64,000 bases of DNA from Paraburkholderia aromaticivorans. GTDB lineage: Bacteria > Pseudomonadota > Gammaproteobacteria > Burkholderiales > Burkholderiaceae. Numbering within the stretch: the stretch's first letter is position 1; every line of letters starts with the position of its first letter. The translations under genes and the position numbers were made by a program. Positions 8,545-17,342 of this stretch are shown piece by piece. The notes beneath the pieces are model-generated. The model searched no databases and was not told where the DNA came from. It was given only the letters and a program-made list of their open reading frames with translations. Location: assembly GCF_012689525.1 (NCBI RefSeq), contig NZ_CP051515.1, positions 496,001 to 560,000 on the forward strand, in the 5' to 3' direction.

Positions 8545-9219
8545 ATGGCGGAACTCTACCTTGTACGGCACGGTCAGGCGTCTTTCGGCGCGGCAAACTA
8601 CGACGAGCTATCACCTTCCGGTTGCCAACAATCGCGATGGCTCGGAGAGTACTTCGCGCAGAACGACCTGGCGTTCGATCGGGTTGTCATCGGCACGATG
8701 CGACGGCATGAGCAAACCGCTGACGCACTGCTCGCAGCGATGCGAGGTTTGCAAGTCGAGGTCGTGCAAGACGCGGGTTTGAACGAATACGATTTCCAGG
8801 GCTTGTTTGCGGCTCTCGGCGAGGACGAGTTTCCGCTGAGCTCTTCTGCCGAAAGTTCGAAGAAGAGCTTTTACAAGCGGCTCAACAAAGTGCTGCAACT
8901 TTGGTCCGACGATCTCTTGCCGGGACGGGTTCCCGAAACGTGGCGACAGTTCCAGTCGCGCGTCGAGCGCGCACGTCTCGCCATCCTGCGAGCGGGAGGC
9001 AGGCGGGTTCTGGTGGTGAGTTCCGGCGGTCCGATTGCTGTCTTTGCCCAGCAGATTCTGCAGGCGCCGGCGGCGACCGCCATTGCGCTCAACATGCAGA
9101 TCCGAAATAGCAGCGTTTGCCAATACGTCTTTAACGACACTGCGATGTCGCTAGTCACCTTCAACTCGCTGCCTCATCTCGAGCCTATCGAGAGGCGCGA
9201 ATTCGTCACCTACGGTTGA
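8545..9219 (+). CDS. Histidine phosphatase-family protein, second catalytic His replaced
   Basis: A 224-residue phosphoglycerate-mutase-like protein. The phospho-acceptor motif Arg8-His9-Gly10 is in LYLVRHGQ, and RRHEQTA follows at 53-59. The distal catalytic histidine, usually in a HGG motif, is replaced by Ser160 (VVSSGGPIAVF), so it may be a weak phosphatase, have a different acid/base, or be regulatory. It begins a tight unit with an APH-type kinase (25-bp gap), an SDR and an ACAD10/11-like dehydrogenase. A kinase and a phosphatase-like protein in one acyl-CoA operon suggests phosphorylated acyl-CoA intermediates (inference). GAGG precedes the ATG. Confidence 0.82.
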   Translation: MAELYLVRHGQASFGAANYDELSPSGCQQSRWLGEYFAQNDLAFDRVVIGTMRRHEQTADALLAAMRGLQVEVVQDAGLNEYDFQGLFAALGEDEFPLSSSAESSKKSFYKRLNKVLQLWSDDLLPGRVPETWRQFQSRVERARLAILRAGGRRVLVVSSGGPIAVFAQQILQAPAATAIALNMQIRNSSVCQYVFNDTAMSLVTFNSLPHLEPIERREFVTYG

Positions 9220-9244
9220 TTCGAATCGGGACTCCCGCAACATT

Positions 9245-10261
9245 ATGAATACTGGCCTTCAATTCGACGTCGAAAAACTCACGCGTTATCTGACGGCGCA
9301 CGTGCCCGGGTTTAAGGGGCCGTTGTCCGTCGAGAAATTTGTTGGTGGACAATCCAATCCAACTTTTCTTCTGAGAGCGCAAAGCGGCAGCTATGTCTTG
9401 CGGCGTCAGCCGCCCGGCATGTTGCTCAAGTCCGCGCACGCGGTGGACCGTGAATTCCGCGTGTTAACGGCCCTCGACCAAACGCCGGTCCCTGTCGCGC
9501 GCGCATTTCACCTTTGCGAGGATCGTGACGTCATTGGCAGCATGTTCTACGTCATGAGTTTCGAGGACGGACACATCTTCTGGAATCCGGCGTTGCCGGA
9601 AGTGCCCGTCGGCGAGCGCGGCGCCATTTACGATGCTCTGCTCGGGACGATGGCGGCCCTCCATGACGTGGATGTCGAAGCGGTTGGTCTAGCCGACTAC
9701 GGTCGCCCCGGAAATTATTTCGCGCGCCAGATCGACGTATGGACCAAACAGTATCGTGCAGCGCAGACCGACGCGCTCGAATCTGTCGAGGCACTGATCG
9801 AGTGGCTGCCGGCGCACTGCCCGGTCGAAGCCGGCAAGCCTTCGCTCGTGCACGGCGATTTCCGTATCGACAACCTTATTTTCGAGCGTGGCTCGTCGCA
9901 GGTTCGCGCGGTTCTCGATTGGGAACTCTCCACGCTCGGCAATCCTCTGGCCGACCTCGCTTACTTCTGCATGTGTTTGCGACTCCCTCCCGCCGGTCAT
10001 ATCGCCGGGCTTCAAGGGTTGAACAGGACGGAGTTGGGCGTGCCGGATGAGGCGGTGATCATCGAACAGTACTGTCGGCTGCGGGGAATTGCGTCGATTG
10101 AGAACTGGAACTTCTACCTTGCGTTCAGCTTCTTCCGGCTTGCCGCCATCGCACAGGGCGTAAAGAAGCGGGCGTTGGGCGGCAATGCGTCGAATGACAA
10201 GGCGCGCCAGGTCGGAGAGATGGCAGGGGCGCTTGCGAAGATGGGCGTTGAGCTGATCTGA
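9245..10261 (+). CDS. APH/ACAD10-11-type acyl-CoA kinase (phosphotransferase family)
   Basis: A 338-residue aminoglycoside-phosphotransferase-fold protein of the group fused to acyl-CoA dehydrogenases in animal ACAD10 and ACAD11. The catalytic loop HGDFRIDN is at 203-210 and the metal-binding Asp225 is in LDWELSTLGNPLADLAY. It is not an antibiotic-resistance enzyme. Homologues such as LvaA phosphorylate the 4-hydroxy group of 4-hydroxyacyl-CoA so that a partner dehydrogenase can remove phosphate and form the enoyl-CoA. Encoded next to an SDR and an ACAD11-like protein, it fits that job. LvaA needs a small partner, LvaB, which is not visible here. Confidence 0.85.
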   Translation: MNTGLQFDVEKLTRYLTAHVPGFKGPLSVEKFVGGQSNPTFLLRAQSGSYVLRRQPPGMLLKSAHAVDREFRVLTALDQTPVPVARAFHLCEDRDVIGSMFYVMSFEDGHIFWNPALPEVPVGERGAIYDALLGTMAALHDVDVEAVGLADYGRPGNYFARQIDVWTKQYRAAQTDALESVEALIEWLPAHCPVEAGKPSLVHGDFRIDNLIFERGSSQVRAVLDWELSTLGNPLADLAYFCMCLRLPPAGHIAGLQGLNRTELGVPDEAVIIEQYCRLRGIASIENWNFYLAFSFFRLAAIAQGVKKRALGGNASNDKARQVGEMAGALAKMGVELI

Positions 10262-10305
10262 CGGCAGGCGGGAAAGTGGAAACCTGAAACACACAGAGGC
10301 TGATC

Positions 10306-11070
10306 GTGACTACTAATTTGTTTAGTCTGAAAGGAAAGGTTGCACTGGTTACCGGTGCCAGCCGAGGTATCGGTGAGGAGATTGCCAGGTTGCTCGCCGA
10401 GCAAGGCGCCCACGTCATCGTATCGAGCCGCAAGCTCGAAGATTGCGAGGCGGTGGCGAGCGAGATCAGGAGCGCAGGCGGGAGCGCAGAGGCAAAACCG
10501 TGTCATGTCGGTCGCGTCGAGGACATTCTCGCGATCTTCCAGGATATTCGTGCGCGGCATGGCCGTCTGGATATCCTGGTCAACAACGCGGCGACGAATC
10601 CCTATTTCGGCCATATTCTCGATACCGATCTGGTGTCTTTCGAAAAAACGGTCGAAGTCAATTTGCGCGGTTACTTCTTCATGTCTGTGGAAGCTGGCAA
10701 GTTGATGCGGGAGAACGGCGGCGGTGCGATTGTCAACACGGCTTCCGTCAACGCGTTACAGCCGGGCGACAAGCAGGGGATCTACTCGATCACGAAAGCG
10801 GCCGTCGTCAACATGACGCGGGCATTCGCGAAAGAGTGTGGGCCGTTGGGGATTCGGGTGAATGCGCTGCTCCCAGGTTTGACCAAAACCCGATTTGCCG
10901 GGGCGCTGTTCGACGATCAGGGCACGTATGAAAGCTGGATGTCGAAAATCCCGCTGCGCCGTCACGCGGAGCCTCGCGAGATGGCGGGTACCGTGCTTTA
11001 CCTCGTCTCCGATGCCGCGAGCTATACCAATGGGGAGTGCATTGTCGTCGACGGTGGACTGACGATTTAG
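10306..11070 (+). CDS. SDR family oxidoreductase
   Basis: A 254-residue classical short-chain dehydrogenase. The cofactor motif TGASRGIG starts at 16, LVNNAA is at 91-96, and the catalytic Ser147, Tyr160 and Lys164 are in place. It starts with GTG. An Arg (SSRK, around residue 42) after the second strand hints at NADP(H) preference, but this is weak. In the kinase/ACAD operon its role would be interconversion of 4-keto- and 4-hydroxyacyl-CoA, as LvaD does in levulinate catabolism (inference from context). The downstream ACAD gene starts 68 bp later. Confidence 0.88.
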   Translation: MTTNLFSLKGKVALVTGASRGIGEEIARLLAEQGAHVIVSSRKLEDCEAVASEIRSAGGSAEAKPCHVGRVEDILAIFQDIRARHGRLDILVNNAATNPYFGHILDTDLVSFEKTVEVNLRGYFFMSVEAGKLMRENGGGAIVNTASVNALQPGDKQGIYSITKAAVVNMTRAFAKECGPLGIRVNALLPGLTKTRFAGALFDDQGTYESWMSKIPLRRHAEPREMAGTVLYLVSDAASYTNGECIVVDGGLTI

Positions 11071-11138
11071 TCACCAGGTCGGTGCACGGTATTGGACGAT
11101 GCATCGACGACATTTACCAGCAATCAGGAAGATTAAAA

Positions 11139-12383
11139 ATGGATTTCTCATATAGCCCGAAAATGGAAGCGCTGCGCACGCAGGTGCGCGCGTTTATGGA
11201 CACGCATATCGTTCCGCGCATCCGGCAATGGCATGAAGAAGTGAGCGCGGGGCAATATCCCGTCTCCTTCATGGAGAGCTTGAAGGAACAGGCGCGTGCG
11301 GAGGGCCTCTGGAATCTTTTCCTTCCGCATCTGCGGGATGACGAGCCAGGCACCGGTCTGACCAATCTCGAGTACGCCCCCTTGGCCGAGATCATGGGGC
11401 GCGTATCGTGGGCCTCCGAGGTATTCAACTGCAATGCTCCGGACACGGGCAATATGGAACTGCTCCATATGTTCGCCACACCGGCTCAGCGCGAAGAGTG
11501 GCTCAAGCCTCTCCTCGACGGCAAGATCCGCTCGGCGTTTGCGATGACGGAGCCGGCAGTGGCTTCCTCGGACGCGACGAATATCACCACGTCGATTCGT
11601 CGTGATGGAGACGACTATGTCATCGATGGGCGAAAGTGGTTCATCACGAACGCGGCACACCCGAATTGCAAGATCTTCATCGTGATGGGGAAAACGGACC
11701 CCGACGCACCGGCCCACCGTCAGCAAAGCATGATTCTCGTGCCTCGCGATACGCCGGGCGTCAAGATGATCCGGAATATCACGGTAATCAATCACGTGGC
11801 GCCGGAAGGCCACTGCGAGATCGAATTCAAAGGCGTGCGCGTACCGCGGTCGAATCTGCTCGGCGAAGAGGGGAGCGGCTTCGCGCTCGCTCAGGCGCGC
11901 CTTGGACCGGGACGGATTCATCACTGCATGCGTTCGATCGGCGCCGCTGAACTCGCGCTCGAGTTGATGGTGGAACGGGCCCAGTCACGCACGGCATTCG
12001 GCAAGGCGCTGCATGAGCACGGCTCGGTCGCCGAGTGGATCGCGAAGTCGCGAATCGAAATCGATCAAGCGAGGCTGCTGGTTCTGAAGGCTGCGTGGAT
12101 GATCGATAACGTGGGCGCGAAGGAAGCACGCAAGGAAATCGCGATGATCAAGGCGCTTGTGCCGAGCGTGCATACCGCCGTCTGCGAGCGGGCGATACAG
12201 GTATTCGGCGCAATGGGGCTGAGTCCCGATACGCCTCTGGCGGATAGCTGGACTTGGGGGCGTGCGCTGCGTTTTGCCGATGGCCCGGATGAGGTTCACC
12301 TGCAGAGCATCGCTCGCATGGAAATCAAGGCCCAGCGATACGAGCCGGGAAGCGCCAATCCCTATTTGACGACGCCGGTGTAG
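11139..12383 (+). CDS. ACAD10/11-like acyl-CoA dehydrogenase
   Basis: A 414-residue FAD acyl-CoA dehydrogenase. The C-terminal half (LGPGRIHHCMRSIGAAELAL, AIQVFGAMGLS, RFADGPDEVHL) closely follows the ACAD domain of animal ACAD11. The position of the usual catalytic glutamate reads Asp381 (DGPDE rather than EGTNE). ACAD10/11 proteins act on 4-hydroxyacyl-CoAs after phosphorylation, and the kinase gene lies two genes upstream. The start at 11139 is chosen by homology; the 34 upstream codons overlap the SDR gene. This appears to be the last gene of the unit, and a 111-bp gap separates it from the convergent TetR gene. Confidence 0.88.
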   Translation: MDFSYSPKMEALRTQVRAFMDTHIVPRIRQWHEEVSAGQYPVSFMESLKEQARAEGLWNLFLPHLRDDEPGTGLTNLEYAPLAEIMGRVSWASEVFNCNAPDTGNMELLHMFATPAQREEWLKPLLDGKIRSAFAMTEPAVASSDATNITTSIRRDGDDYVIDGRKWFITNAAHPNCKIFIVMGKTDPDAPAHRQQSMILVPRDTPGVKMIRNITVINHVAPEGHCEIEFKGVRVPRSNLLGEEGSGFALAQARLGPGRIHHCMRSIGAAELALELMVERAQSRTAFGKALHEHGSVAEWIAKSRIEIDQARLLVLKAAWMIDNVGAKEARKEIAMIKALVPSVHTAVCERAIQVFGAMGLSPDTPLADSWTWGRALRFADGPDEVHLQSIARMEIKAQRYEPGSANPYLTTPV

Positions 12384-12494
12384 GCCATAGGCCGGGCCTT
12401 TTCGGAAATCCTCTACGGGCGACACAACGTCGCCCTGGTCGCCGAGCAATATGACGCTTCGGGTCATGAATACGCCAACGCGATCGCCGGTGTG

Positions 12495-13196
12495 TCAGCG
12501 CGACGACTGGCCGCCGTCCTCCGACTCACTCAGCAGAGACCGCGTCTCTTCCGACGGCTCTGTAGCGAGTACGCTTTCAAAGGTATCCATCAAGCTGGAC
12601 ACGGCATAGTCGGGCGACCAAAGCTGTCCCGACTCGCCACTGTCCCGGCTCGCTTCCCACGCCGCCAGCGCTGCATTGCCATAGATGCCGACGAGCGACA
12701 GTCTGTGATCGAGTAGCGACAGCGGAACCTGCGGAAGCAGGTCGCGGAGCTGCGCGTTGCAACGCTGATAGCCCAGATTCCACTTGTTTTCTAACGCCTC
12801 GCGCAAGAACGCGCGGTTGTTCAACTGCAAGTTGGCGATCATGCGGATGTAGGTCGCCTGACCCGTGCGCTCCGCCAGATCAAGCATCGGAAAGATCAGC
12901 GCGCCCAACACCGCTCGCACGGTGATCCCACCCTCTACCTCCAGTCTATCGAGCCGCGCCTGACGATCTTCGTCGATGAGCTGCGCGCCGTCGACGACCA
13001 GTTCGCGTGCCAGTTCAAGTTTGTTCCCAAAGTAATAGCGCAACGACGCGCTATTTCGCTGTCCTGCGGCGGAAATGATGTCCTGCACGGACACGCCATC
13101 CAATCCGCGCAACGCGAACAGACGCTGCGCTTCCTCTTTCAAGCGAGTTCGGGTCTCAGCCCCATCCGAGCGTAGGGGTTTTCCTGATGTAACCAT
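12495..13196 (-). CDS. TetR/AcrR family regulator
   Basis: A 233-residue TetR protein. The HTH covers about residues 15-62, with LDGVSVQDIISAAGQRNSA and the recognition helix LRYYFGNKLELARELV. The C-terminal part has the long helices of a ligand-binding dimer domain. It is divergent from the monooxygenase-esterase fusion gene with a 63-bp spacer containing two palindromes. It probably represses the fusion/CoA-ligase/porin operon and itself. Confidence 0.9.
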   Translation of the reverse strand: MVTSGKPLRSDGAETRTRLKEEAQRLFALRGLDGVSVQDIISAAGQRNSASLRYYFGNKLELARELVVDGAQLIDEDRQARLDRLEVEGGITVRAVLGALIFPMLDLAERTGQATYIRMIANLQLNNRAFLREALENKWNLGYQRCNAQLRDLLPQVPLSLLDHRLSLVGIYGNAALAAWEASRDSGESGQLWSPDYAVSSLMDTFESVLATEPSEETRSLLSESEDGGQSSR

Positions 13197-13211
13197 TACT
13201 TTACCGTTTCG

Positions 13212-13237
13212 AGTTAATTAACTAAACTGAGTTAACT
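13212..13237. promoter_or_regulatory. Tandem palindromes, probable TetR operators
   Basis: The 63-bp divergent spacer contains a perfect 12-bp palindrome AGTTAATTAACT (13212-13223) and a perfect 8-bp palindrome AGTTAACT (13230-13237). Both share AGTTAA half-sites, with 18 bp between equivalent starts. Position and repeated half-sites suggest two binding sites for the adjacent TetR protein. The stretch is distinctly AT-rich compared with its surroundings, as expected of a compact promoter. Confidence 0.6.
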
Positions 13238-13259
13238 AACCCAGTTGGAGAAACTTAGC

Positions 13260-15389
13260 ATGAAAATCGTCATTGTTGGAGGAGGCATTGGCGGCCTCAC
13301 AACCGCCCTGGCGCTGTTGCGCTATGGCATCGAGCCGATTGTACTGGAGCGTGCGCCGCAGTTGACGGAGGTGGGAGCGGGCGTCCAGATTGCCGCGAAC
13401 GGCACGATCGTGCTCCGTGAACTGGGGCTCGAGCCGGCGCTGGCGAGCATTGCGACCGTGCCGGAGCGCTTCGATTACCTCGAGTTGTCGACGGGGCGTC
13501 TGCTGTACGTCGCGCCGCTCGGCAAGGAAGCCGAGGCGCGTTACGGCGCGTTGCTCTACAACGTTCACCGGGCCGATCTGGTCGATTTGCTCGCAAAGGC
13601 GTTGCCGCCCAATGTGGTCCGGCTGGGCGCAGAGTGTGCGTCCGTTTCGCAGGACGAAGACGGCGCTTACGTCACACTGCAAACCGGCGAAGTGATTCGT
13701 GGCGATGCCGTGATTGGTGCGGATGGCATTCACTCGGCCGTTCGAACGGCCCTTCGGGGACCCGAAGAGAAGCAGTTCGCCAACATTCTGATGTGGCGCT
13801 CGCTGATCCCTGCGGACCGGCTCACAGGGCTGAGGCTGCCGGTGGCCGGGAACAACTGGTTCGGCGTTGGCAGAAACATCGTCTCGTACTGGGTTCGTAA
13901 GGACCTCTACAGCATTCTGGCGTCGGTGCCGGCGACTGAAGTGAGCCGTGAGTCGTGGACGCAGTCGGGGGACGTCGCACAACTGCGGCGCTCGTTCGAG
14001 GGTTCTGAGCCGACCGTCCAGACCATACTGGAAGCCGTGGACTCGGCTTTCATCACGGGGATGTACCACCGGGATCCGATCGAACACTGGAGTACCGGAC
14101 GGATCGCCTTGCTCGGCGACGCCGCGCACGCAATGGTGCCTTACCTTGCGCAAGGTGCCTGCCAGGCGATCGAAGACGCGTGGGTCCTCGCCAGTTGCCT
14201 CAATGACCATGGCCCGGCGGGCGTTCAGGACGCGCTTCTGGAATACGAACGGCGTCGTCAGCCGCGTACCACGCGGATTCAGGCTGGAGCGCGATTTGTC
14301 GTCGACTGGGCGCACGAGCCTGACGAGGCGCGTGTGCGTCAACGCAACGGACGCCTGAAGGGGCTCTCGCGTATCGACCCGTTGGCTGAGGCTTCGTGGT
14401 CGTTCGCCTGGGGGCACGACATTCTCAAGGCCGCCAAGCTGCCGCCGGGCGAGGTCGTGGGCTTGAGCGCGGCGCGTGAAGGAAAGCGGATGGCGCGCCC
14501 CGAGAGCCAGCGCGCCTTCGATCTTTGGAAGGGCGTGTTCACGCCGGATGACATCGCGCGTGGCGACCGCGGGCAACGGGCGGCTTACGAACGGTTCCTT
14601 CTGGAGCAGTTCCCTGCGCCCGCAGACACAGAAGTGACGGAAGTCGATCTTCACGGGGTGAGTTCGTTGCGGGTGGTTGCCGCGGGCGTAGGGCAAAAAG
14701 CGACCGTATTGCACTTCCACGGCGGCGGCTACGTGCTGGGTTCGGCGACGAGCTCGGTTGAATACGCAAGCCGTCTTTCGCGTGCGCTGAACGGTCCGTG
14801 CTACACGGTCGACTATCGTCTCGCCCCCGAGCATCCCTATCCGGCGGCATTCGACGACGCATTCAGTGCCTATCGCGGCTTGCTCGCTTCGGGCGTCGAT
14901 CCGTCGACGATATTCATGAGCGGCGAATCGTCCGGGGGCGGCCTGGCTCTGGCTCTGGGCGCCGCGCTACGTCGCGCGGGCTTGCCCTTGCCGGGCGGCG
15001 TCATCGCAATCTGCCCGCTCACCGACCTCACGCTGGGCGGTCCCTCTGTCATGGCGAATTCGGGAGACGATCCGGCCGCGAATCGCGAGACGCTTTCCAA
15101 CCTTGTCGCGTCCTACTTCCAGGGCCACGAGCCGACAGATCCGATGGTTTCGCCTCTGTTCGCGGACCTGGCAGACCTGCCGCCGGTGTTCATTTCCGCC
15201 GTGGAGGGCGAGGTACTGGAAAGCGATACGACTCGTTTTGCGGAGCGGGCCAAGGCGGCCGGGGCGAATGTGACGTTGAAAATGGTGGCCGATTCGGTTC
15301 ACGTCTTCACGCTCTTCCCGTTCCTGCCGGAAACCGCTGAAACGCTCGACGCGATAGGCCAGTGGAGCCGCCGGCTGCTTCAGGAGTAA
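13260..15389 (+). CDS. Flavin monooxygenase-HSL esterase fusion protein
   Basis: A 709-residue two-domain protein. Residues 1 to about 400 form a group A FAD monooxygenase: GGGIGG at 7-12, GADGIHSAVR (DG motif), and GRIALLGDAAHAM (GD motif). After a short linker, residues about 425-709 form a hormone-sensitive-lipase-type alpha/beta hydrolase with oxyanion motif HGGGY (487-491), nucleophile Ser557 in GESSGG, and a late His in DSVHVF. The frame is continuous with no sign of a junction error. The ATG at 13260 has GGAG nine bases upstream; a TTG at 13245 is rejected. Logical chemistry would be oxygenation followed by ester cleavage, or the reverse. It is followed by a CoA ligase and a porin gene. 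Confidence 0.85.
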   Translation: MKIVIVGGGIGGLTTALALLRYGIEPIVLERAPQLTEVGAGVQIAANGTIVLRELGLEPALASIATVPERFDYLELSTGRLLYVAPLGKEAEARYGALLYNVHRADLVDLLAKALPPNVVRLGAECASVSQDEDGAYVTLQTGEVIRGDAVIGADGIHSAVRTALRGPEEKQFANILMWRSLIPADRLTGLRLPVAGNNWFGVGRNIVSYWVRKDLYSILASVPATEVSRESWTQSGDVAQLRRSFEGSEPTVQTILEAVDSAFITGMYHRDPIEHWSTGRIALLGDAAHAMVPYLAQGACQAIEDAWVLASCLNDHGPAGVQDALLEYERRRQPRTTRIQAGARFVVDWAHEPDEARVRQRNGRLKGLSRIDPLAEASWSFAWGHDILKAAKLPPGEVVGLSAAREGKRMARPESQRAFDLWKGVFTPDDIARGDRGQRAAYERFLLEQFPAPADTEVTEVDLHGVSSLRVVAAGVGQKATVLHFHGGGYVLGSATSSVEYASRLSRALNGPCYTVDYRLAPEHPYPAAFDDAFSAYRGLLASGVDPSTIFMSGESSGGGLALALGAALRRAGLPLPGGVIAICPLTDLTLGGPSVMANSGDDPAANRETLSNLVASYFQGHEPTDPMVSPLFADLADLPPVFISAVEGEVLESDTTRFAERAKAAGANVTLKMVADSVHVFTLFPFLPETAETLDAIGQWSRRLLQE

Positions 15390-15562
15390 CGAGCTGCAAT
15401 CGCTTGCTGCTCGACACCGTGCCTCAACGTGGCAGCTTGCGCAAACGTCTTTGGCGTAGGTCGATCCTGCGTGCCGTCACGGGCGATTTGTCCGTGACGG
15501 AAGCAAACAGCGTCAGCGCATTACGCCATACCACTGCATTTCGTCTCACGCTCGGAGTAGAC

Positions 15563-17239
15563 ATGACGGCAACATCAACGCGTCGGCCGGTCGGCGAGCC
15601 GCGCCATTTATCCGCGCCGCGGACATCGCTGTACACGAATCTCGAAGTCTCAGCAAACCGCCATCCGGAGAAGTCCGCGATCGCTTATTACGGCAATTCC
15701 GTGAGCTACAGGCGACTGCGGGATGAAGTGGAGGCCATGGCCGGATTCCTGCAGCAGCATTGCGGCATCGCCCGAGGCGACCGCGTTGTCCTGTATATGC
15801 AGAACAGTCCGCAGTTCGTCATTGCCTTCTATGCGGCCCTGCGCGCCGATGCGGTAGTCGTGCCGGTCAATCCAATGAACCGGACTTCGGAGCTGCAACA
15901 CATTCTTGAGGATAGCGGCGCAAGAATCGCCTTTGTCGGCGAAGAGCTCATGGAACATGTGAGGCCGCTCTCAGGCCGCTTCGTGGACCATGTTATTACC
16001 GCACGCTATGCCGACTATCTGCGCGACCGGACCGATTTGCCGCTGCCCGACATTCTGACTTCGGTTGAGCCGCGGCTTCATGCCCTAGCTGTCGACGGCC
16101 ATGCTGCCGTGATCGGCTGGAATGACGCGCTTGCTCGTGCGTGCGTTGCGCGCGACCACGAATCCAGTCCCGACGATCTGGCGGTTGTTCCGTACACGTC
16201 CGGCACGACCGGGCGTCCAAAAGGATGCATCCATACCCATCGCAGCGTGATGCATTCAACGGTCTCGTGCGGTGAATGGCCGAACCTCCCGAACGAGAGC
16301 GTGATGCTCTGCTCCGTGCCGTTGTTCCATGTCACCGGCATGCAGAACTGCATGAACATGCCGATCTACATCGGCGCGACCATGGTGCTCATGACCCGCT
16401 GGGACGCGACCTGCGCCGCACATCTGATCGAACGCCACCGGGTGAGCACGTGGGTAACCGTTCCCACCATGCTCATCGACCTGCTGAACCTTGCGGACGT
16501 TGGCAAGTTCGATCTGAGTTCCATTACCTATCTGAGCGGGGGCGGCGCCGCGATGCCGCAGGCTGTTGCGCAACAGATTCAGGCGCGCTGGGGCATTCCG
16601 TATGTAGAGGGGTATGGCCTCACCGAAACGATGGCGGCAACCCACATCAATCCGCCGCAGCACAGCAAGCAACAGTGCATGGGCGTGCCGATCTTCAGCA
16701 CATATTCACTCGTTGTCGATCCAGAGACACTGAAACCTCTTGGCGAAGGAGAAACGGGTGAAATTCTCGTGAGCGGGCCTCAGGTGTTCAACGGGTATTG
16801 GAATTCTCCGGAAGCCACACGAGATGCCTTCGCTTCGATTGATGGAAAGCAGTATCTGCGGACAGGCGACCTCGGCTATATGGACCACGACGGCTACTTC
16901 TTCGTCGTCGACCGGCTGAAACGCATGATCAACGCATCCGGCTACAAAGTATGGCCGGCCGAAGTCGAGTCGATGCTATTCGAGCATCCCGCCGTCCAGG
17001 AGGCGTGTGTTATCGCGACTCACGATCCGCGTCGAGGCGAGTCGGTAAAAGCCGTCATCGTGCTTCGGAACGGTGTTCATGCGACGGAAGAAGACATTGT
17101 GTCGTGGGCGCGTGAGCACATGGCGTCGTATAAGGTGCCGCGCGTCGTTCAGTTTGCCGACAGTTTGCCCCGTACAGCGAGCGGGAAAATCCAGTGGAGA
17201 CTGTTGCAAGAAGCTGAAAAGCCGCATCGGAACGATTGA
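15563..17239 (+). CDS. AMP-forming acyl/aryl-CoA ligase
   Basis: A 558-residue ANL-family adenylate-forming enzyme. The P-loop reads YTSGTTGRPKG, the A5 region VEGYGLTETMA, the A7 motif YLRTGDLG, the hinge DRLKRMINASGYKVWPAEVE, and the C-terminal catalytic Lys is in PRTASGKIQW. It converts a carboxylic acid to its CoA thioester with ATP; the chain class cannot be fixed. The start at 15563 follows GGAG with a 6-nt spacer; the long upstream extension is rejected. The leader of 173 nt after the fusion gene holds no other gene. It probably activates the acid released by the fusion enzyme. Confidence 0.88.
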   Translation: MTATSTRRPVGEPRHLSAPRTSLYTNLEVSANRHPEKSAIAYYGNSVSYRRLRDEVEAMAGFLQQHCGIARGDRVVLYMQNSPQFVIAFYAALRADAVVVPVNPMNRTSELQHILEDSGARIAFVGEELMEHVRPLSGRFVDHVITARYADYLRDRTDLPLPDILTSVEPRLHALAVDGHAAVIGWNDALARACVARDHESSPDDLAVVPYTSGTTGRPKGCIHTHRSVMHSTVSCGEWPNLPNESVMLCSVPLFHVTGMQNCMNMPIYIGATMVLMTRWDATCAAHLIERHRVSTWVTVPTMLIDLLNLADVGKFDLSSITYLSGGGAAMPQAVAQQIQARWGIPYVEGYGLTETMAATHINPPQHSKQQCMGVPIFSTYSLVVDPETLKPLGEGETGEILVSGPQVFNGYWNSPEATRDAFASIDGKQYLRTGDLGYMDHDGYFFVVDRLKRMINASGYKVWPAEVESMLFEHPAVQEACVIATHDPRRGESVKAVIVLRNGVHATEEDIVSWAREHMASYKVPRVVQFADSLPRTASGKIQWRLLQEAEKPHRND

Positions 17240-17342
17240 TCCGAAGACGGCGGGTCGACGGATCTGCCGTTTGTCGTTACGACAGGTAAGTAGGATCTAA
17301 ATAGTTCGTAGTACAACATAAACATAAAACTGGAGATTCCCT

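Noticed and set aside
9245..10261. Aminoglycoside resistance kinase
   Set aside because: It has the APH fold, but the sequence and operon belong to the ACAD10/11-associated acyl-CoA kinase group.
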